A stretch of DNA of 64,000 bases from Setomelanomma holmii (taxonomy: Eukaryota > Ascomycota > Dothideomycetes > Pleosporales > Phaeosphaeriaceae). Positions 36,225 through 47,822 of this stretch are shown piece by piece; position 1 is the first letter of the stretch, and each line of letters opens with the position of its first letter. A model generated the notes under the pieces. It ran no database searches. It was not told where the DNA came from and worked only from the letters and a program-made list of their open reading frames with translations. The DNA lies in assembly GCA_010015745.1 (NCBI GenBank), contig ML978202.1, positions 1-64,000 on the forward strand. Reading direction: 5' to 3'. Both the position numbers and the translations under genes were made by a program.

Positions 36225-38734
36225 TTACTTGGGTAAGTTCATATCCCACGGTGGATCTAGAATCTCGGCATTGAACCAATCCAAGGACGGCTGCGATTGG
36301 AAGAGCTGCCACATCATGTCGTCGTTCCAAGAGGAAGTCAAGAAGTTGTCGACTTCGCCGTCCGCAATCGGAGCGCCGAGCTGTTCGGAGCTGCTCTCCG
36401 TCGTCGGTAATGCTGTTCCTTGCACCACCTCGTTGCGAGAAGCATTCGTGACAATTTGCCCACTAGCGGCTTCTCTGTGAATGAGAGGCCTGCAGAGTTC
36501 GAGCAGGGCTTCGCATAGTCGATGCAGGCGATTCACGAATTTGTTGTCGGAGACTAGTGCGGATATTCCGTCGGTGACATCCTGGAGGAGCTGAAAGTCA
36601 CGCGCATTCGACGTGCCTACCACATTGCAGAAGACAACGAAGAAGGGGCATAAGGGATATGAGAGCATAGTCCTGTTTTGGTTAGTACGCACGTAGTCGT
36701 GGTGGAAAGGTGTGATGTTACCACGCAAGGTATGGATCATAACCTTCGATGAAGTGTCCGAGGGCCTTGCCAATGTCTTCGATGAACTTGACACATTCTA
36801 ATGCTTCGCGCGCACTCTGAAGACATTCCTCTCGTTCGGATGGAACAGTTGTCACTGTAGGGCTCAAGCGATGAACAAGTGAAAGTGTGGAGAAGTACTT
36901 GAACTTGAGACATTTCCAGTGAAGGAGGATGTCTGGATGAGTGTCAAGAAGGTGAGATGGTCGTTCCTGTCGCAATGGATCAGCTAGTTTATACCATGTA
37001 CTCAGTCGTGTGTCCCACATACCTTCATCATGAGCGCGAAAATGTTCGACATCGATGCTCTCAGACCAGCGACATCAGCCTTCAGATTGAGTATCCGTCG
37101 TTTTGCGTTCGCGTCGAGTGTGAGTTCTAAGATTTTGTAGTGGACCGGAATCATCTCCATGGCGATAATCTCGAATATGCTCATGGGGTTCGCGGGATCG
37201 GGCTTGAGCAGTGATGATGAGCGAACATTGAGAGGCGGCAGGGATCTAGGGCGAAGCAGCAATAGGCTCATACAGCTGTCGAATTGGGAACACCAAGCCA
37301 CAGCCGCACGTATCTCCTCGTCTAGGTCAGTCTTGGGCTCCATATCTATGGCAGTGTGATAGCCAAGCGCAACGATTACCCGTGACGCATAGGCGATGAG
37401 CTCCCAACAGCTAGCGGGATTGCCAATGATCTGCATCACTAGACAGGAAAGAGGTGTTAGCCATCATTTTTCCGGTTGTGTAGTACAGCAGAACTTACTC
37501 ATGCCCTACATAGGTGTTAGCTAGAAACATAATTCGATACAAAGATGCCGAGAACTTACACCAGTGATCAGCGCCTGCACCAACAGCAGGGAAGGCGTGG
37601 TCAAAAAGCTGACACTGTCCAAAGCAGTCAATGCTGTTGTCAAGTGATCGTACTCTAACTGTTTGATGTGCTTTTGCACTTCTGGGCTCTTAGGCCCCTG
37701 CAAATTACTGGCGTATAGCACCACGGCAGCTTTGAAGTGGATGATAACCTTGCATAGGAGAAGAGTACTTTCATCAGCGGTACCCTCCATCAAGGTAAGG
37801 CCAATCCTCTCGACAGCTTTGGGTGGGATGTGATCGAGGCTATGAAAGTTGACTGTCGTGGCATCGACACTCTTTGTCTCGGCTGAGCGAGTCAGTCAGT
37901 GATGCCGGACCAGATGGTGGCAGATCAACTCACTTCCTAAGATGACGTGTAGAATGTCGCTTTGAGAGAGAATGGTGGAGCCGTACATGGTGGTCTTGTC
38001 GAAAGTACTGCGGTCCTTTATAGAGGGCACGGGAGCATGAGAGAGCTGGTCGACAAATGCGATTGCCCTCTCAAGCACATTTCGCTGATCTCGACAGAGT
38101 AGGCTGTTGGTAGAAAGCTCGGTGCTGATGAGACTTCGTGCTTCTGTTACAGGTTGTTGGGTAGTGTCAGGCTCGCGACTCGCAGCAACAACCACTTCAT
38201 TTACAGAAGTGCTCGTCGGAGCCACAGCACTGGCTAAACTTTCCGTCCGTTTGCGCTTCAGTGGTCGCTCGCTGCTATTTTTTACCTCTGGCGTTGCGGA
38301 TGGGTTGAAATTTTCCGAGGTTATCGAGATATCCGATGCCGGTTGTGTGTTCAGCACTGAATGCTCGAGATTTGAAAGTCGATTCACCAGCGCTTGGATC
38401 TTATCGTCACTGAAGAATCTCAGCACCATTCAGTATACACGACTGAAGTCCTTACGTCCGAACCTTTGGCCGCGGCTTCTGTTTGTGTCTATTGCGTAGA
38501 CAAGCTGCCTTGGCAGCAACACAGTTTCCACACGGTTCTTTGCGATCACACTTGACCTGAGGTTCTCGATCAGCCACATGAATGAAGAATAAATATGGAT
38601 AGCCCCACTGCACCTACCTTCCTTGCATGGCATAGGTCACACTGTGATGCATATTAGTGGCTTGCAAGATCTGGGGTTGCGGAGATCCATACTGCTTGGA
38701 TGCCGCCATGGGCTGCCCAGTTTTCCTCGGGCAT
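36225..38734 (-). CDS. Zn(II)2Cys6 fungal transcription factor, nine exons including a 7-nt micro-exon
   Basis: Predicted exons (minus strand): 38734-38693, 38641-38618, 38556-38456, 38418-37934, 37882-37560, 37505-37499, 37438-37023, 36966-36722 and 36672-36225. All join in frame to 696 aa. The zinc cluster is split by two introns: CDLCHARK, then VKCDRKEPCGNCVAAKAAC, with spacing C-x2-C-x6-C-x5-C-x2-C-x6-C, followed by basic RNRHKQKPRPK. A short coiled coil (IQALVNRLSNLEH) probably mediates dimerisation. The remainder has the helical layout of the fungal-specific middle homology region (SLLLVQALITG.., ASRVIVALGYHTAID, LKFKYFSTLSLVHRLSP). The 7-base exon GGCATGA is flanked by a TAG acceptor and GTAAGT donor. 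Targets unknown. The last exon encodes an acidic C-terminus (DDMMWQLFQSQPSLDWF), a plausible activation region. Confidence 0.9.
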
Positions 38735-41684
38735 CGTATGCAGTGATGTAAGCTATAACTTAGATCTAACTGTCACTCCGGCTTGGACTTTGAAGCTCGT
38801 GATGTGGCGGTGGTTATTGCCCATGTGCAATGTAAGAGCAGGAGCACGGCTTGCCAAGGCCGCCGAGATCCGAGGCTAACCCAAATTTGCTGACGCGTCT
38901 TCCAACCACACGATGCTGCCGTCAATATTCACTCACGATGCACTTTACTCCAAGAGAACCGATTCCATTTCTGCCAACGGATGCTATTGAAACCTCGATT
39001 CTCTCCCGTTGAAGGAGACATGTGGCTCTTCGCAATGCTCGCTGTTCAGCGGGCCATATAAGAAAGACTGCAGTCGAGGCGGAGCTATTCTCTCGGGTGC
39101 TTCGGTGCTCACTTCGGTCAATACAAGTATCTTAGTCTTACTGCGAGTTGGGCGATGGAGACTCGGTCGAAAAATAGACCGCTAACGGTCCGCCCAGAAT
39201 TGCCAGCATCGCCGCAAGCTCAGGAAGTTGTTTTCGAACAAGCAATGATCACGTACCGTCGCTGAAGCATGGATATCCCGTCTTCAACCTCATACAATCC
39301 TACGCATATCTGCTCTCCGCAGCCCTACTCATTGACTGCAAGCAATGTCCAAGTGGTCGCAGGAGCAATAAGCTCGTCGAGCCAACATTGCGACCTCTGG
39401 GCCACGCGTGGTGTGCAAAGGCAAATCGTGCCGAGAGAACAGTACCATCGCAACAAAAGTAAAGCTGGCAGGAACGGCCAGGCCGCATCGAGTAGGTACA
39501 TCGATACACATTTCCCACGGGTGCTCCCGGATCGGCCGCCTAGCCTGTTTAGGATCGTGGGTGATTGACTTATTTTAGATTTCGAGCCCACGAGCAACGG
39601 CCAGGAATCAGGATGGATGTTTGTGAGGCAGCATGTCACTGATGACAAGACTGCACATGTCCAGCCACCATTAGGTGTTATCATGTCGCTGGTGGGGAAA
39701 CCCCAGGAATGGCGCGAAAATTGCGAGGAATCTCGACATGTTACGTATGTTCCACGCACGACCATTGTGTTGCACGGATTTCAAACACAAATTGCGGTGT
39801 GGACATAAAATGTCTCGGGACTGTGGTTGGGACTCAAGCCATGATCGCTGCATTGCGCCGCGAACGGCCAGACTCATAAATTTAACAGCCATGCCACGCG
39901 AATGTGGGACTCGGAGCGAGGTGGCAAATGTCGTCCACGTTTCCAAGATGCGCACCCCGATGTCTCGAAATGAACATCAAGCGTAACCCTGTTACGAGAC
40001 GTGGGATCTGCTTCGTCGACGTTGTGTTGCGATCCTGATAGCAATTTTCGGCTCGTCAGCGCCGAGCCCAGTTTTGAGTCAAGAATGCATCGACGTCGTT
40101 CGCACGAGTTTTCAACCCTTTTCTAATGGATGGGTTCCTTGTTTCAACCGCAGACGTGCAGCATTCAGCAGCGCGACATTGGTCAAGGAGCGCTGTTTGT
40201 AAGGCTGCAGCGAGGCTGGTGCTCAATCGCCAATGGTTTTGGGTCGCGCCTTCCCCCATCGATCACCGCGTGCAGAAGGAGTCGTCGGCAGTGGTGCGAA
40301 GCCGACTAACATATATCGCGCAGAGTAATGTGCTGGGTTGGTGGCATGCATGTGAAGCTGGAGATCAGTCACTGCTACGTCGCAATCCGTGACCGCTTTG
40401 TGGCCGGCGGCGAGTTTTGAGTTCGTGATTCGTCCCGGCTTGATGGCATTTGCCACAATCAGGACTGCAGCCAACGGAAGCGGACAGTGCTGGGCTGTCT
40501 CGCGGATTTTGCCATATGGACGGTTTCGTGTGCATTGTGTTCTCGAGTTACAGTCGCACAGCCGCAGCCAATCAGTGACGCACTCGCTAAGCAACGTGGG
40601 GTGTATCAGAACCTCCGATAAGCAGAGGGATCTTTCACCAGGGTGCGCCAGAGATAGAGGCTCTGGCAGCACGGTGAAGGACACCGCATAGCATCGGTCC
40701 TACCAAGACGACGATGCGTCTGACGCAGCAGATTCTTGGAGTTTCTCGAACACTGCACCGAGCCGTCTGTGCACAGTGGCAGCAGATTGCGACGGCTCTG
40801 ACGAAAGGGTTTTGATAATGGGCTGCAATGTGGGGTCTGCTTACCGTGCGAGCGGACCTGGAATGGCGGTGCGGGCAGTGGAGACGCGCGCATATCTGGT
40901 GCCGATAAAGCGTTGGGCGAGCTCCTTGCGGTGCTGCTGCAGGGAGGGTGCGGCTGCGGACGCTGCTGGAAGAGTCTGGGGCGGCGACAGGCACGCAACA
41001 GGACGGGCATGGCCTGCGGCGCGCAGTGAAAGGTTTCGGGCTCCCACGCCAACCCTGTCACTGGCGTGTTTTCGCTGCGAAAGCGTGAGTCTTATCTCTT
41101 ACTCCTGGCTCGGCGGCCACCACACCCCAACTCCAGCTCTGCGCAGAATCCACCTAGCAGCCATCCGCAAACATGACAGGGCTGACCATCCTGTCTTGCC
41201 CCGGCGCGGGAGCTAGCACGCTGCCAAAAAGAAAGAGTACCTGCACATCCTGTGGCCCGCCCTGCTGACGCTCTGGGCTTACCGGCACTGCTGCACTCTC
41301 AAAAGTCCGTCTGCCCTCCTTCCACGGGCGCACACGTCCAACGAGCGCTGCTCCTTTTGATTGTGCAACCATCAGCTCGGTTGCTCCCGCGCGTGTGCAC
41401 CGACTGTGCGGTTCTGACTGTAAGTCTCCATGTACTTGCTTATCTTGTACGTTGCCTTCTGGATATGGCCGCTTGCCTGTGCTACTCTGTTGTTCTATAT
41501 ATTGCCAGAGTCCCGTTCCCAGCTGACTGATCTGCCTCAGGCTGGTACCCGGCTCTCGATTCCTCGGCACCATTCGCTCCTTCCTCAGCATTGTGACTTC
41601 GATCGCGCCTTCTCCACCAGCCTTCCATGAGGCTGTTATTCGCCCAGGACTCACCCCACGACCACCGTCTCCGGTCGACTCCTG
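38735..41684. other. Intergenic region
   Basis: No recognised gene. A short plus-strand frame at 39269-39568 contains HCDLWATRGVQ, weakly reminiscent of a zinc cluster but lacking most cysteines. The several frames at 40.2-41.7 kb overlap on both strands and are probably chance. Confidence 0.4.
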
Positions 41685-43385
41685 ATGTACCATAACAATT
41701 CCCAGTCTCTTGTCCACCTGCCTGGAAAGCCCCGACCCAGCGACGAGGCCCAGCTCCCGCGCGGAGAATGCGGCTTCCTCGTGCCCGAATCTGAGGGCAA
41801 TGGCGTGCGCCAGCGGTGCTTGTGCCGCAGCTACTACCCAGACTCAATTGTGCGCTCCCGGTGTGGGTGCGGGCACCAGGCATGGCACCACGAAGCGCAA
41901 CCACTGTCGACAGTGACGATGGAGGACTACATGCAAGCCGTAGAGGAGATGAAGCGGTTGAAACAGGAACTCAAGCGGTTTGAGAATCTGGAGCAGAACA
42001 TCAAGCAAGAGCTGTTCAAGGAGCGACTGGCGAGAGAAGAGCTGATTAAGACAAGCCGAGTAGTAGAGGCGCGCATGTACGAGAATATGCAATTCTTGAA
42101 AATCTCCATGGACGATAGGGTCGAGGCCGTGGTAGACAAGACAACCGAGTTTAGCGACCAGATCAAGAGCATGCAGGAGCGATTGACCATGTTGGACGAC
42201 GTTAGCATGGAGCTGGAAAATCGGGTTGACAGAGTCGAGCAGTACGGAGGCCTATCGAGAGAGGTGACACCCGCCGCTTCAACACCCAAAGCGCGCACAA
42301 CAACGCCCAAGGCGCCGCCCGTTCCACAGCACCCGCTTCTCATGCAACAACCACAACACATGCTTGGCCAGTTGCCGATTCGCACCGATAAGAAATACCC
42401 ACTAGCCTGGAGCGTTCGTGTCATCTTTGTGCCACGCAAGTCACAGCGGTTTGCTTACGATCCTGATAGCAATGGCTACAAGCGATGTGCATCGCGTAAG
42501 CTCCAGCAAAACCTCGAGTTCCCCAGCCAAGACAGCTCATGCTTTGCCAACCGCATCGACACTGCGTTAAAGGGCGTCTTCCGTGGCAGACCATGGATGC
42601 CGCTGACTGGCCACCGCCCGGCCGACGAGCCTTTTGGTCGCATGGCCCTCACACTCCTCCCAGCCGACCTCATCCATCGGGATGTGTGGGATTACCCCTT
42701 CCTCGAAGATCACTGCATTGCGCACGACAAGCTACAGGGCGACATTCTTTACATTACCCTGCAGTACGAAGATGTTACTTGGAACGAGATCAGGTTTCTT
42801 CCCGCCGTGACTGGCGTCGACGAGTCTTGCTGGAACCACGACGAAGAGCTTGACGGCACAGCCAAGTACAAGAGTCTGGACTCAGAGATCATGTACGATT
42901 ACCAGGATCCTCCTCCAACATATTCATCTCGAACTCACTCGCTGGCGGATAGGGCGCCGTCAAAGCTGGACGTCCTTGCCGACTCGGCGGCCTTGCTGAG
43001 CCCCATCGATCGTGCGCAATCTCAATTGTCAAGCCATTCGCTCAGACTCAGTCCCATGCAGCGTACACCAACACAATCCTCAAGTCACTCAAGTAACCCA
43101 CGCTTCTCCTCTGAGCGAAGCAGCCTGCGAAGTTTCGAAACCGAAACCACTGACGACGAGCATCGCGACAAGAAGCCCAAGCTTAGATCAAAGCAGAGCT
43201 TACCCAACATCAATGGAGGTACTCAGCAACGCATGTACATCTCGGGTCGCACCAAGCGCAAGATGAACACAGAGAAGGGGATCAAGGAGCCCCTCCACTT
43301 CAACGCTGGGAACCTCGCGAAGTGGCGGCCTAACCTTCTCCACCCACATTCGTCCAAGGGCAAAGAGGCCGCTCAGAATCCATAA
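41685..43385 (+). CDS. Cys/His-rich, coiled-coil protein of unknown function
   Basis: Single-exon 566-aa product from the ATG at 41685. The N-terminal ~40-60 residues hold a Cys/His cluster: GECGFLVPE, RCLCRSYYPD, SRCGCGHQAWHH, a C-x-C..C-x-C-G-H-x(3)-H arrangement able to bind zinc. Residues about 80-190 are a long coiled coil (MKRLKQELKRFENLEQNIK..). A Thr/Pro-rich linker (TPKARTTTPKAPP) follows, then a globular part at about 240-410 (SVRVIFVPRKSQRF, PWMPLTGHRPADEPF, ILYITLQYEDVTWNEIRFLP) and a Ser-rich, basic tail. It looks like a conserved fungal protein; I cannot name the family. The overall plan of zinc-binding cap plus coiled coil suggests a scaffold, but this is speculation. No introns and a long clean frame support a real gene. 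Confidence 0.85.
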   Translation: MYHNNSQSLVHLPGKPRPSDEAQLPRGECGFLVPESEGNGVRQRCLCRSYYPDSIVRSRCGCGHQAWHHEAQPLSTVTMEDYMQAVEEMKRLKQELKRFENLEQNIKQELFKERLAREELIKTSRVVEARMYENMQFLKISMDDRVEAVVDKTTEFSDQIKSMQERLTMLDDVSMELENRVDRVEQYGGLSREVTPAASTPKARTTTPKAPPVPQHPLLMQQPQHMLGQLPIRTDKKYPLAWSVRVIFVPRKSQRFAYDPDSNGYKRCASRKLQQNLEFPSQDSSCFANRIDTALKGVFRGRPWMPLTGHRPADEPFGRMALTLLPADLIHRDVWDYPFLEDHCIAHDKLQGDILYITLQYEDVTWNEIRFLPAVTGVDESCWNHDEELDGTAKYKSLDSEIMYDYQDPPPTYSSRTHSLADRAPSKLDVLADSAALLSPIDRAQSQLSSHSLRLSPMQRTPTQSSSHSSNPRFSSERSSLRSFETETTDDEHRDKKPKLRSKQSLPNINGGTQQRMYISGRTKRKMNTEKGIKEPLHFNAGNLAKWRPNLLHPHSSKGKEAAQNP

Positions 43386-45307
43386 TTTGGTCTTCATTAA
43401 CCACTTCTTCTATGTCACAATCAGATCTACATTTTTGTAGAGGCGCAAGAGTAAAAGCCTCACTTCTAAGGATACCCACCGGCGTTACACTGTACGATTG
43501 AGCGCGACTAGCGCGCACTTTCATCGAGCTTTCCCTTTCTACTTCAGTTTCAAGCTCAATGATCACCGAATTGTGTGACCAACGGCCATGTACTTTCATC
43601 GAGACCGCTTTCTCCTTTGGCAGCTATAGACGACTTCGGGAGACAGCAGCGTAGCTGCAGGTCAAGCATGCACTGTATGAATAGCGCACATCAAGACGAG
43701 ACATTTCGGTACCACACCGCTTGCACAAAACGTGGGCAACTTTCACGTATACTATCTTGACCCAGGCCTACACACCCCCATCTCATGGCGTTACACACAT
43801 AGCAGCATCATTCCAGCAGGGCAATCGTTGCTCTCGCAAGCATCCGCATCGGGCAGGTTCTTGCCTGCCCACACGCATAATCTACACATGTGGAATGAGA
43901 CCATGTGGACCAGATACCGTATCACCTACTCAATAATGTCCCCGAAGGCGATGACACCCCCATATGGAGTCCACAGCCAAGACGGAACGCCCGAAGTGAT
44001 GTGCAGCGCAGGGACCTAGCCGGGCTGAAGTTCCGCATCTGCCAGACCCATTGCGTGTTCGGCCATCGACGTTGATAGGAACATCTTCTGACCGTGCACT
44101 TGCGATACGATTCAACAGCAGACAGTGCCCCTGCCAGGCAACACGGCAGGTGACGTCGCTTGATATTTGCTTTTTCAGGATTGCAATGGCATGTCTACCC
44201 TCGGCACCTTCACAATCACCTGCTTCTGTCTGGCATGGGATTTGGATTTGCGATGTCGTGCAGTAGTCTTCGCTCTCGCACTGCAAGGCAAGTCGGACCG
44301 AATCAGAGATACCAGCGTTCTCCACACACGAGCGGACGCCAGGGGTCGTGGGTGTAGCCGGACTGTATCCAATGGTTGTGTGCGGCACGTTATCTCGCCG
44401 TATGTGTCTACACGAGGCACCTCTTATCAAGAAGTGGTTTCTGGCTGAACGCCGCAGCAAAGTTGCATGAGCCACGCGACAGCGAGAGGCGCCTACGGGT
44501 GGTATCCGGAATTTCAACGTAGAAGCATTGTCCGTGTCGTCGTGCCGATCAATGTTGCTCCTGCGAAAGTACGAAAAGTGGTGGTTGCTGGAGGGTGTGT
44601 GAGGGCAGGTGCGACTTTCGACAATGCGGGGAGATAAGTGGGTCGTTTCCAGCTTACCATAACCCCGCCATGCTTACACATTATCTTCACGCCCGAAAAT
44701 CAGCTTCATGGGCTCAGCAAATCGCAGTCTTGCAGCATCTCTTCTCCTCATGTTGTTCTCAAACCTTCAATATGATGTCAGGGGGTCTCTCGTCTTGGCG
44801 GCCTCTTCCGATCCCGCTCCCTCGACAGTCCGTTTCTTATCATGGACCCTTCAAGGTTGACATGTCGATCCTACCCTGCATGGAAGTGCTCGACCACTCA
44901 TGACCTTCACCGACCGCTAAGGATCCGCCTGAAACAAACCATGAGTAGACATTGGCCACAGAAGAGCAGCGGTTGCCAAGCCGTCACATCCCACCATAGC
45001 GGAGAAATGTTACCTTGTGCTGGCAACCGTCCAACGACCATCTAGCCTTAAGGATAAGGCAAGCCTTCTGCAGCCCTTCTGCAGCCCTTCCCAACTGTGA
45101 AAATTTGCGGATCTCGCTTTTGCGTTGGACGTCGATGCGATCATAAGAAGTTGTAGATAAGATTTGAATTCTGCAATCTCAAAGTCGCTCCCTTGCTTTC
45201 GTATTCGAACAACACCACACCAACCGGCGCCGGGTCCACAAGGCATCCCATCTTTGGCCATACACGGATGATTGCTGCCTGCCGCCTCAGCACCGACACC
45301 GGACACA
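43386..45307. other. Intergenic region
   Basis: No recognised gene. A short run of 11-bp repeats (GCAGCCCTTCT) occurs at about 45068-45095, in the MFS upstream region. Confidence 0.45.
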
Positions 45308-47010
45308 ATGGCTGATATGAAAGATCCCGAGCTGGCCAAGAATGACCTCGAGGTCACCTCGTCGACCACATCTTCCAAGGGTGGGGTAGCCCCAATACCC
45401 CGCGAAGGCGAGACTGAGCATCTTCCGAACTTTGAGCACGAGAAATCGCTATGTTGGAAATTCGACCTTCGCATGTTGCCCATGCTGGCAGTCATGTATC
45501 TGTTTAATGCTCTCGACAAAGGCAACCTGGGCAATGCGAAGACTGATGGCATGGACAAAGATCTCGGCTTCGTGGGCAACCAATACAACACGATGCTGAG
45601 TATCTTCTATGTGCCATACGTTATCTTCGCGCCACCTATTGGTATGCTAGGAAAGAAGTATGGACCGCATCGTGTCCTGCCGATTATGATGTTCTGCTTT
45701 GGATCAGCCACCTTGCTTGCAGCGAGCGTGAAGAACTGGAGCGGAATGATGGCCCTTCGGTGGTTTTTGGGTAAGTGCTTTCAATCTACGTCGCACAGAT
45801 GGAGATGAGGAGGTGGCTTAATCCATCCAAGGTTGCCAGCGTCTTGTCAAGAAAGCTTGGGCGGGCTTGTATCATATGTAACGCTGTAGATGTCATGAAG
45901 ACTAACTTCCCACAGGGATGGCCGAGTCTGCATTCTTCCCTCTGGTCATCTATTATCTGACGACATTCTACCGACGTGGCGAGCTTGCACGACGACTAGC
46001 ATTGTTCTACGCTGCTTCCAACATTGCGAACGCTTTCTCCGGTCTCTTGGCTTTTGGCGTGTTCCACATCGAGTCCAAGCTACAGTCATGGCGGTACTTG
46101 TTCATCATCGAGGGCAGCTTGACTGTCGTATGTAAGTGGTCGCACCCACCCCCAATATTGGCACGTAGCTGATGTCATGCCAGTCTCCTCCTTCGCATAC
46201 TGGTACTTACCGAAGAACGCTTATGAAGCGAAGTTCCTTACAGAATCTGAGAAGAAGCTCGCATATACTCGTATCCAGATCGATTCGTCTTCGGTCGTTG
46301 GCGAAGATTTCAACCTGCGCAAAGCCCTCGGGATTTTCAGGATGCCTGCGACATATGGTTTCCTAGCCATTGAAGTCTGCCTTGGTGTTCCTCTGCAATC
46401 CGTTTCGCTCTTCCTGCCCCAAATCGTCCAGCGTCTCGGCTACGACAAGATCAAGACCAACCTCTACACTGTGGCACCGAACATTGTCGGAGCTGTCGTC
46501 CTTCTGATCTTGGCCTTCACATCCGACTACACTCGCCTGCGATTCCCTTTCATCGCACTCGGATTTTTGCTTACCTTTACCGGCTTTATCATCTTCGCCA
46601 CAATCGATGTTGCGCACTCGATCCACGTGGCATACTTCGCCTGCTTCATGATGACCTGGGGCACCTCCGCACCATCCGTGCTCCTCTCAACATGGTACAA
46701 TAACAATGTCGCGGACGAAAACAAGCGCGTCACATTGACCTCGGTCGGTGTACCGCTAGCCAACCTCATGGGCGTGGTCAGCTCCAACATCTTCAGATCC
46801 CAGGATGCGCCCAAATACATTCCTGCGCTTGCAACGACGGCGGCATTTGGCGCAATGGGCGCGTGCTTTGCGCTGCTTTTGGGTGTATACATGACCATTG
46901 ATAACAAGAGGAGGAACAGCAAGCAGGGCGTGAACCTGACTGCCAGGGACGTGTCGACGGAGAAATTGAGGGATGGGCCGAAGAATCCTGACTTCAGGTG
47001 GTTCTTGTAG
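45308..47010 (+). CDS. MFS transporter, anion:cation symporter (allantoate permease-like) type
   Basis: Exons 45308-45770, 45916-46131 and 46184-47010 join exactly to 501 aa; introns begin GTAAGT and GTAAGT. About 12 membrane helices are visible. The N-terminal cytoplasmic region leads to FDLRMLPMLAVMYLFNALDK and GNLGNAKT, the diagnostic start of the fungal ACS/allantoate-permease group, and YVPYVIFAPPIGMLGKKYGP contains the GxxGxxxGP-like loop after helix 2. WRYLFIIEGSLTVV and VLLSTWYNNNVADENKR are further family features. These carriers import organic anions such as allantoate, nicotinate or other vitamins; the substrate here cannot be told from sequence. Plasma membrane expected. Confidence 0.93.
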
Positions 47011-47822
47011 GAAATCGCAATTCAATTCATGCCGTGTCGGACTTGGAGCGTCCAGAGAGGGCCATGGCTAGTGGATTTATTGCAAATCGTAGATATCCAT
47101 AGCACAATACATACGGGTAACGACACGATATCACACTTCTTCAGCTCCCGTGGGACACCTTAGCCCGCATTTTAAGATGTATTGATCGGGGCTGCGCGAA
47201 GTTATACGCTCAATTCTAGTGAGATGATTATGTACAGAGTGTAGGTGCTGAGAGGCTTTCAGCTCGGTCGCTCCGGAGACGACAAGATGCGGCATGCCCC
47301 TTGCCCTTTGCCATTGCCATTGCCATCATGTGCTTCATGACATGGCCATCAGGCGCCACAGCCATCTCACTGAGGCTCAGATAGAAGCTTGGACTTGGCC
47401 TCAGACACAGCGCAACTGGATAAGGATCGCAGTGTTGTGTATATGATGAACATCAGGCACCTCAAGGACAAGCTTGATGTTCATTTAATTGGAGGGAAAT
47501 GAGTGCATTCGAGGAAAGCACGACCGCGAACACCCGAGGCGCTAAGATCGGGGTGCGTGTCTTATCGCCGGATCGGCTGCATGACCCAGCCTCACGCGCC
47601 TCATTCAGTCACCATCACGGGTCGCAGCTTAGAGCTGCCTGGTGTTTCGCGTCAGCTGTTGCTTCGTCCATAGCTCCCTCACTTGCTTTCCCTCTGGTCC
47701 CACCATTTCTTCCTCCTTCCTACTCTGATCTCGACATATACATTCAACATCGACCTCCATTGTAGCTCCAGCCGCCTTTATCGTCCCACCTAAGCACTGA
47801 CGGAGCTCCCACCGCACCCATC
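47011..47822. other. Intergenic region
   Basis: No recognised gene. A short CCATTG/GCCATT repeat tract occurs at about 47305-47330. The 3' part is pyrimidine-rich upstream of the next start codon, as often seen in fungal promoters. Confidence 0.5.

Noticed and set aside
39380..39480. HCDLWATRGVQ resembling the start of a Zn2Cys6 cluster
   Set aside because: Only one of six cysteines aligns in frame; the resemblance to the nearby regulator is too weak.
40600..41720. Several 120-190-codon frames on both strands
   Set aside because: Mutually overlapping, Arg/Pro/Ser-rich and without conserved pattern; probably the GC-rich promoter region of the coiled-coil gene.
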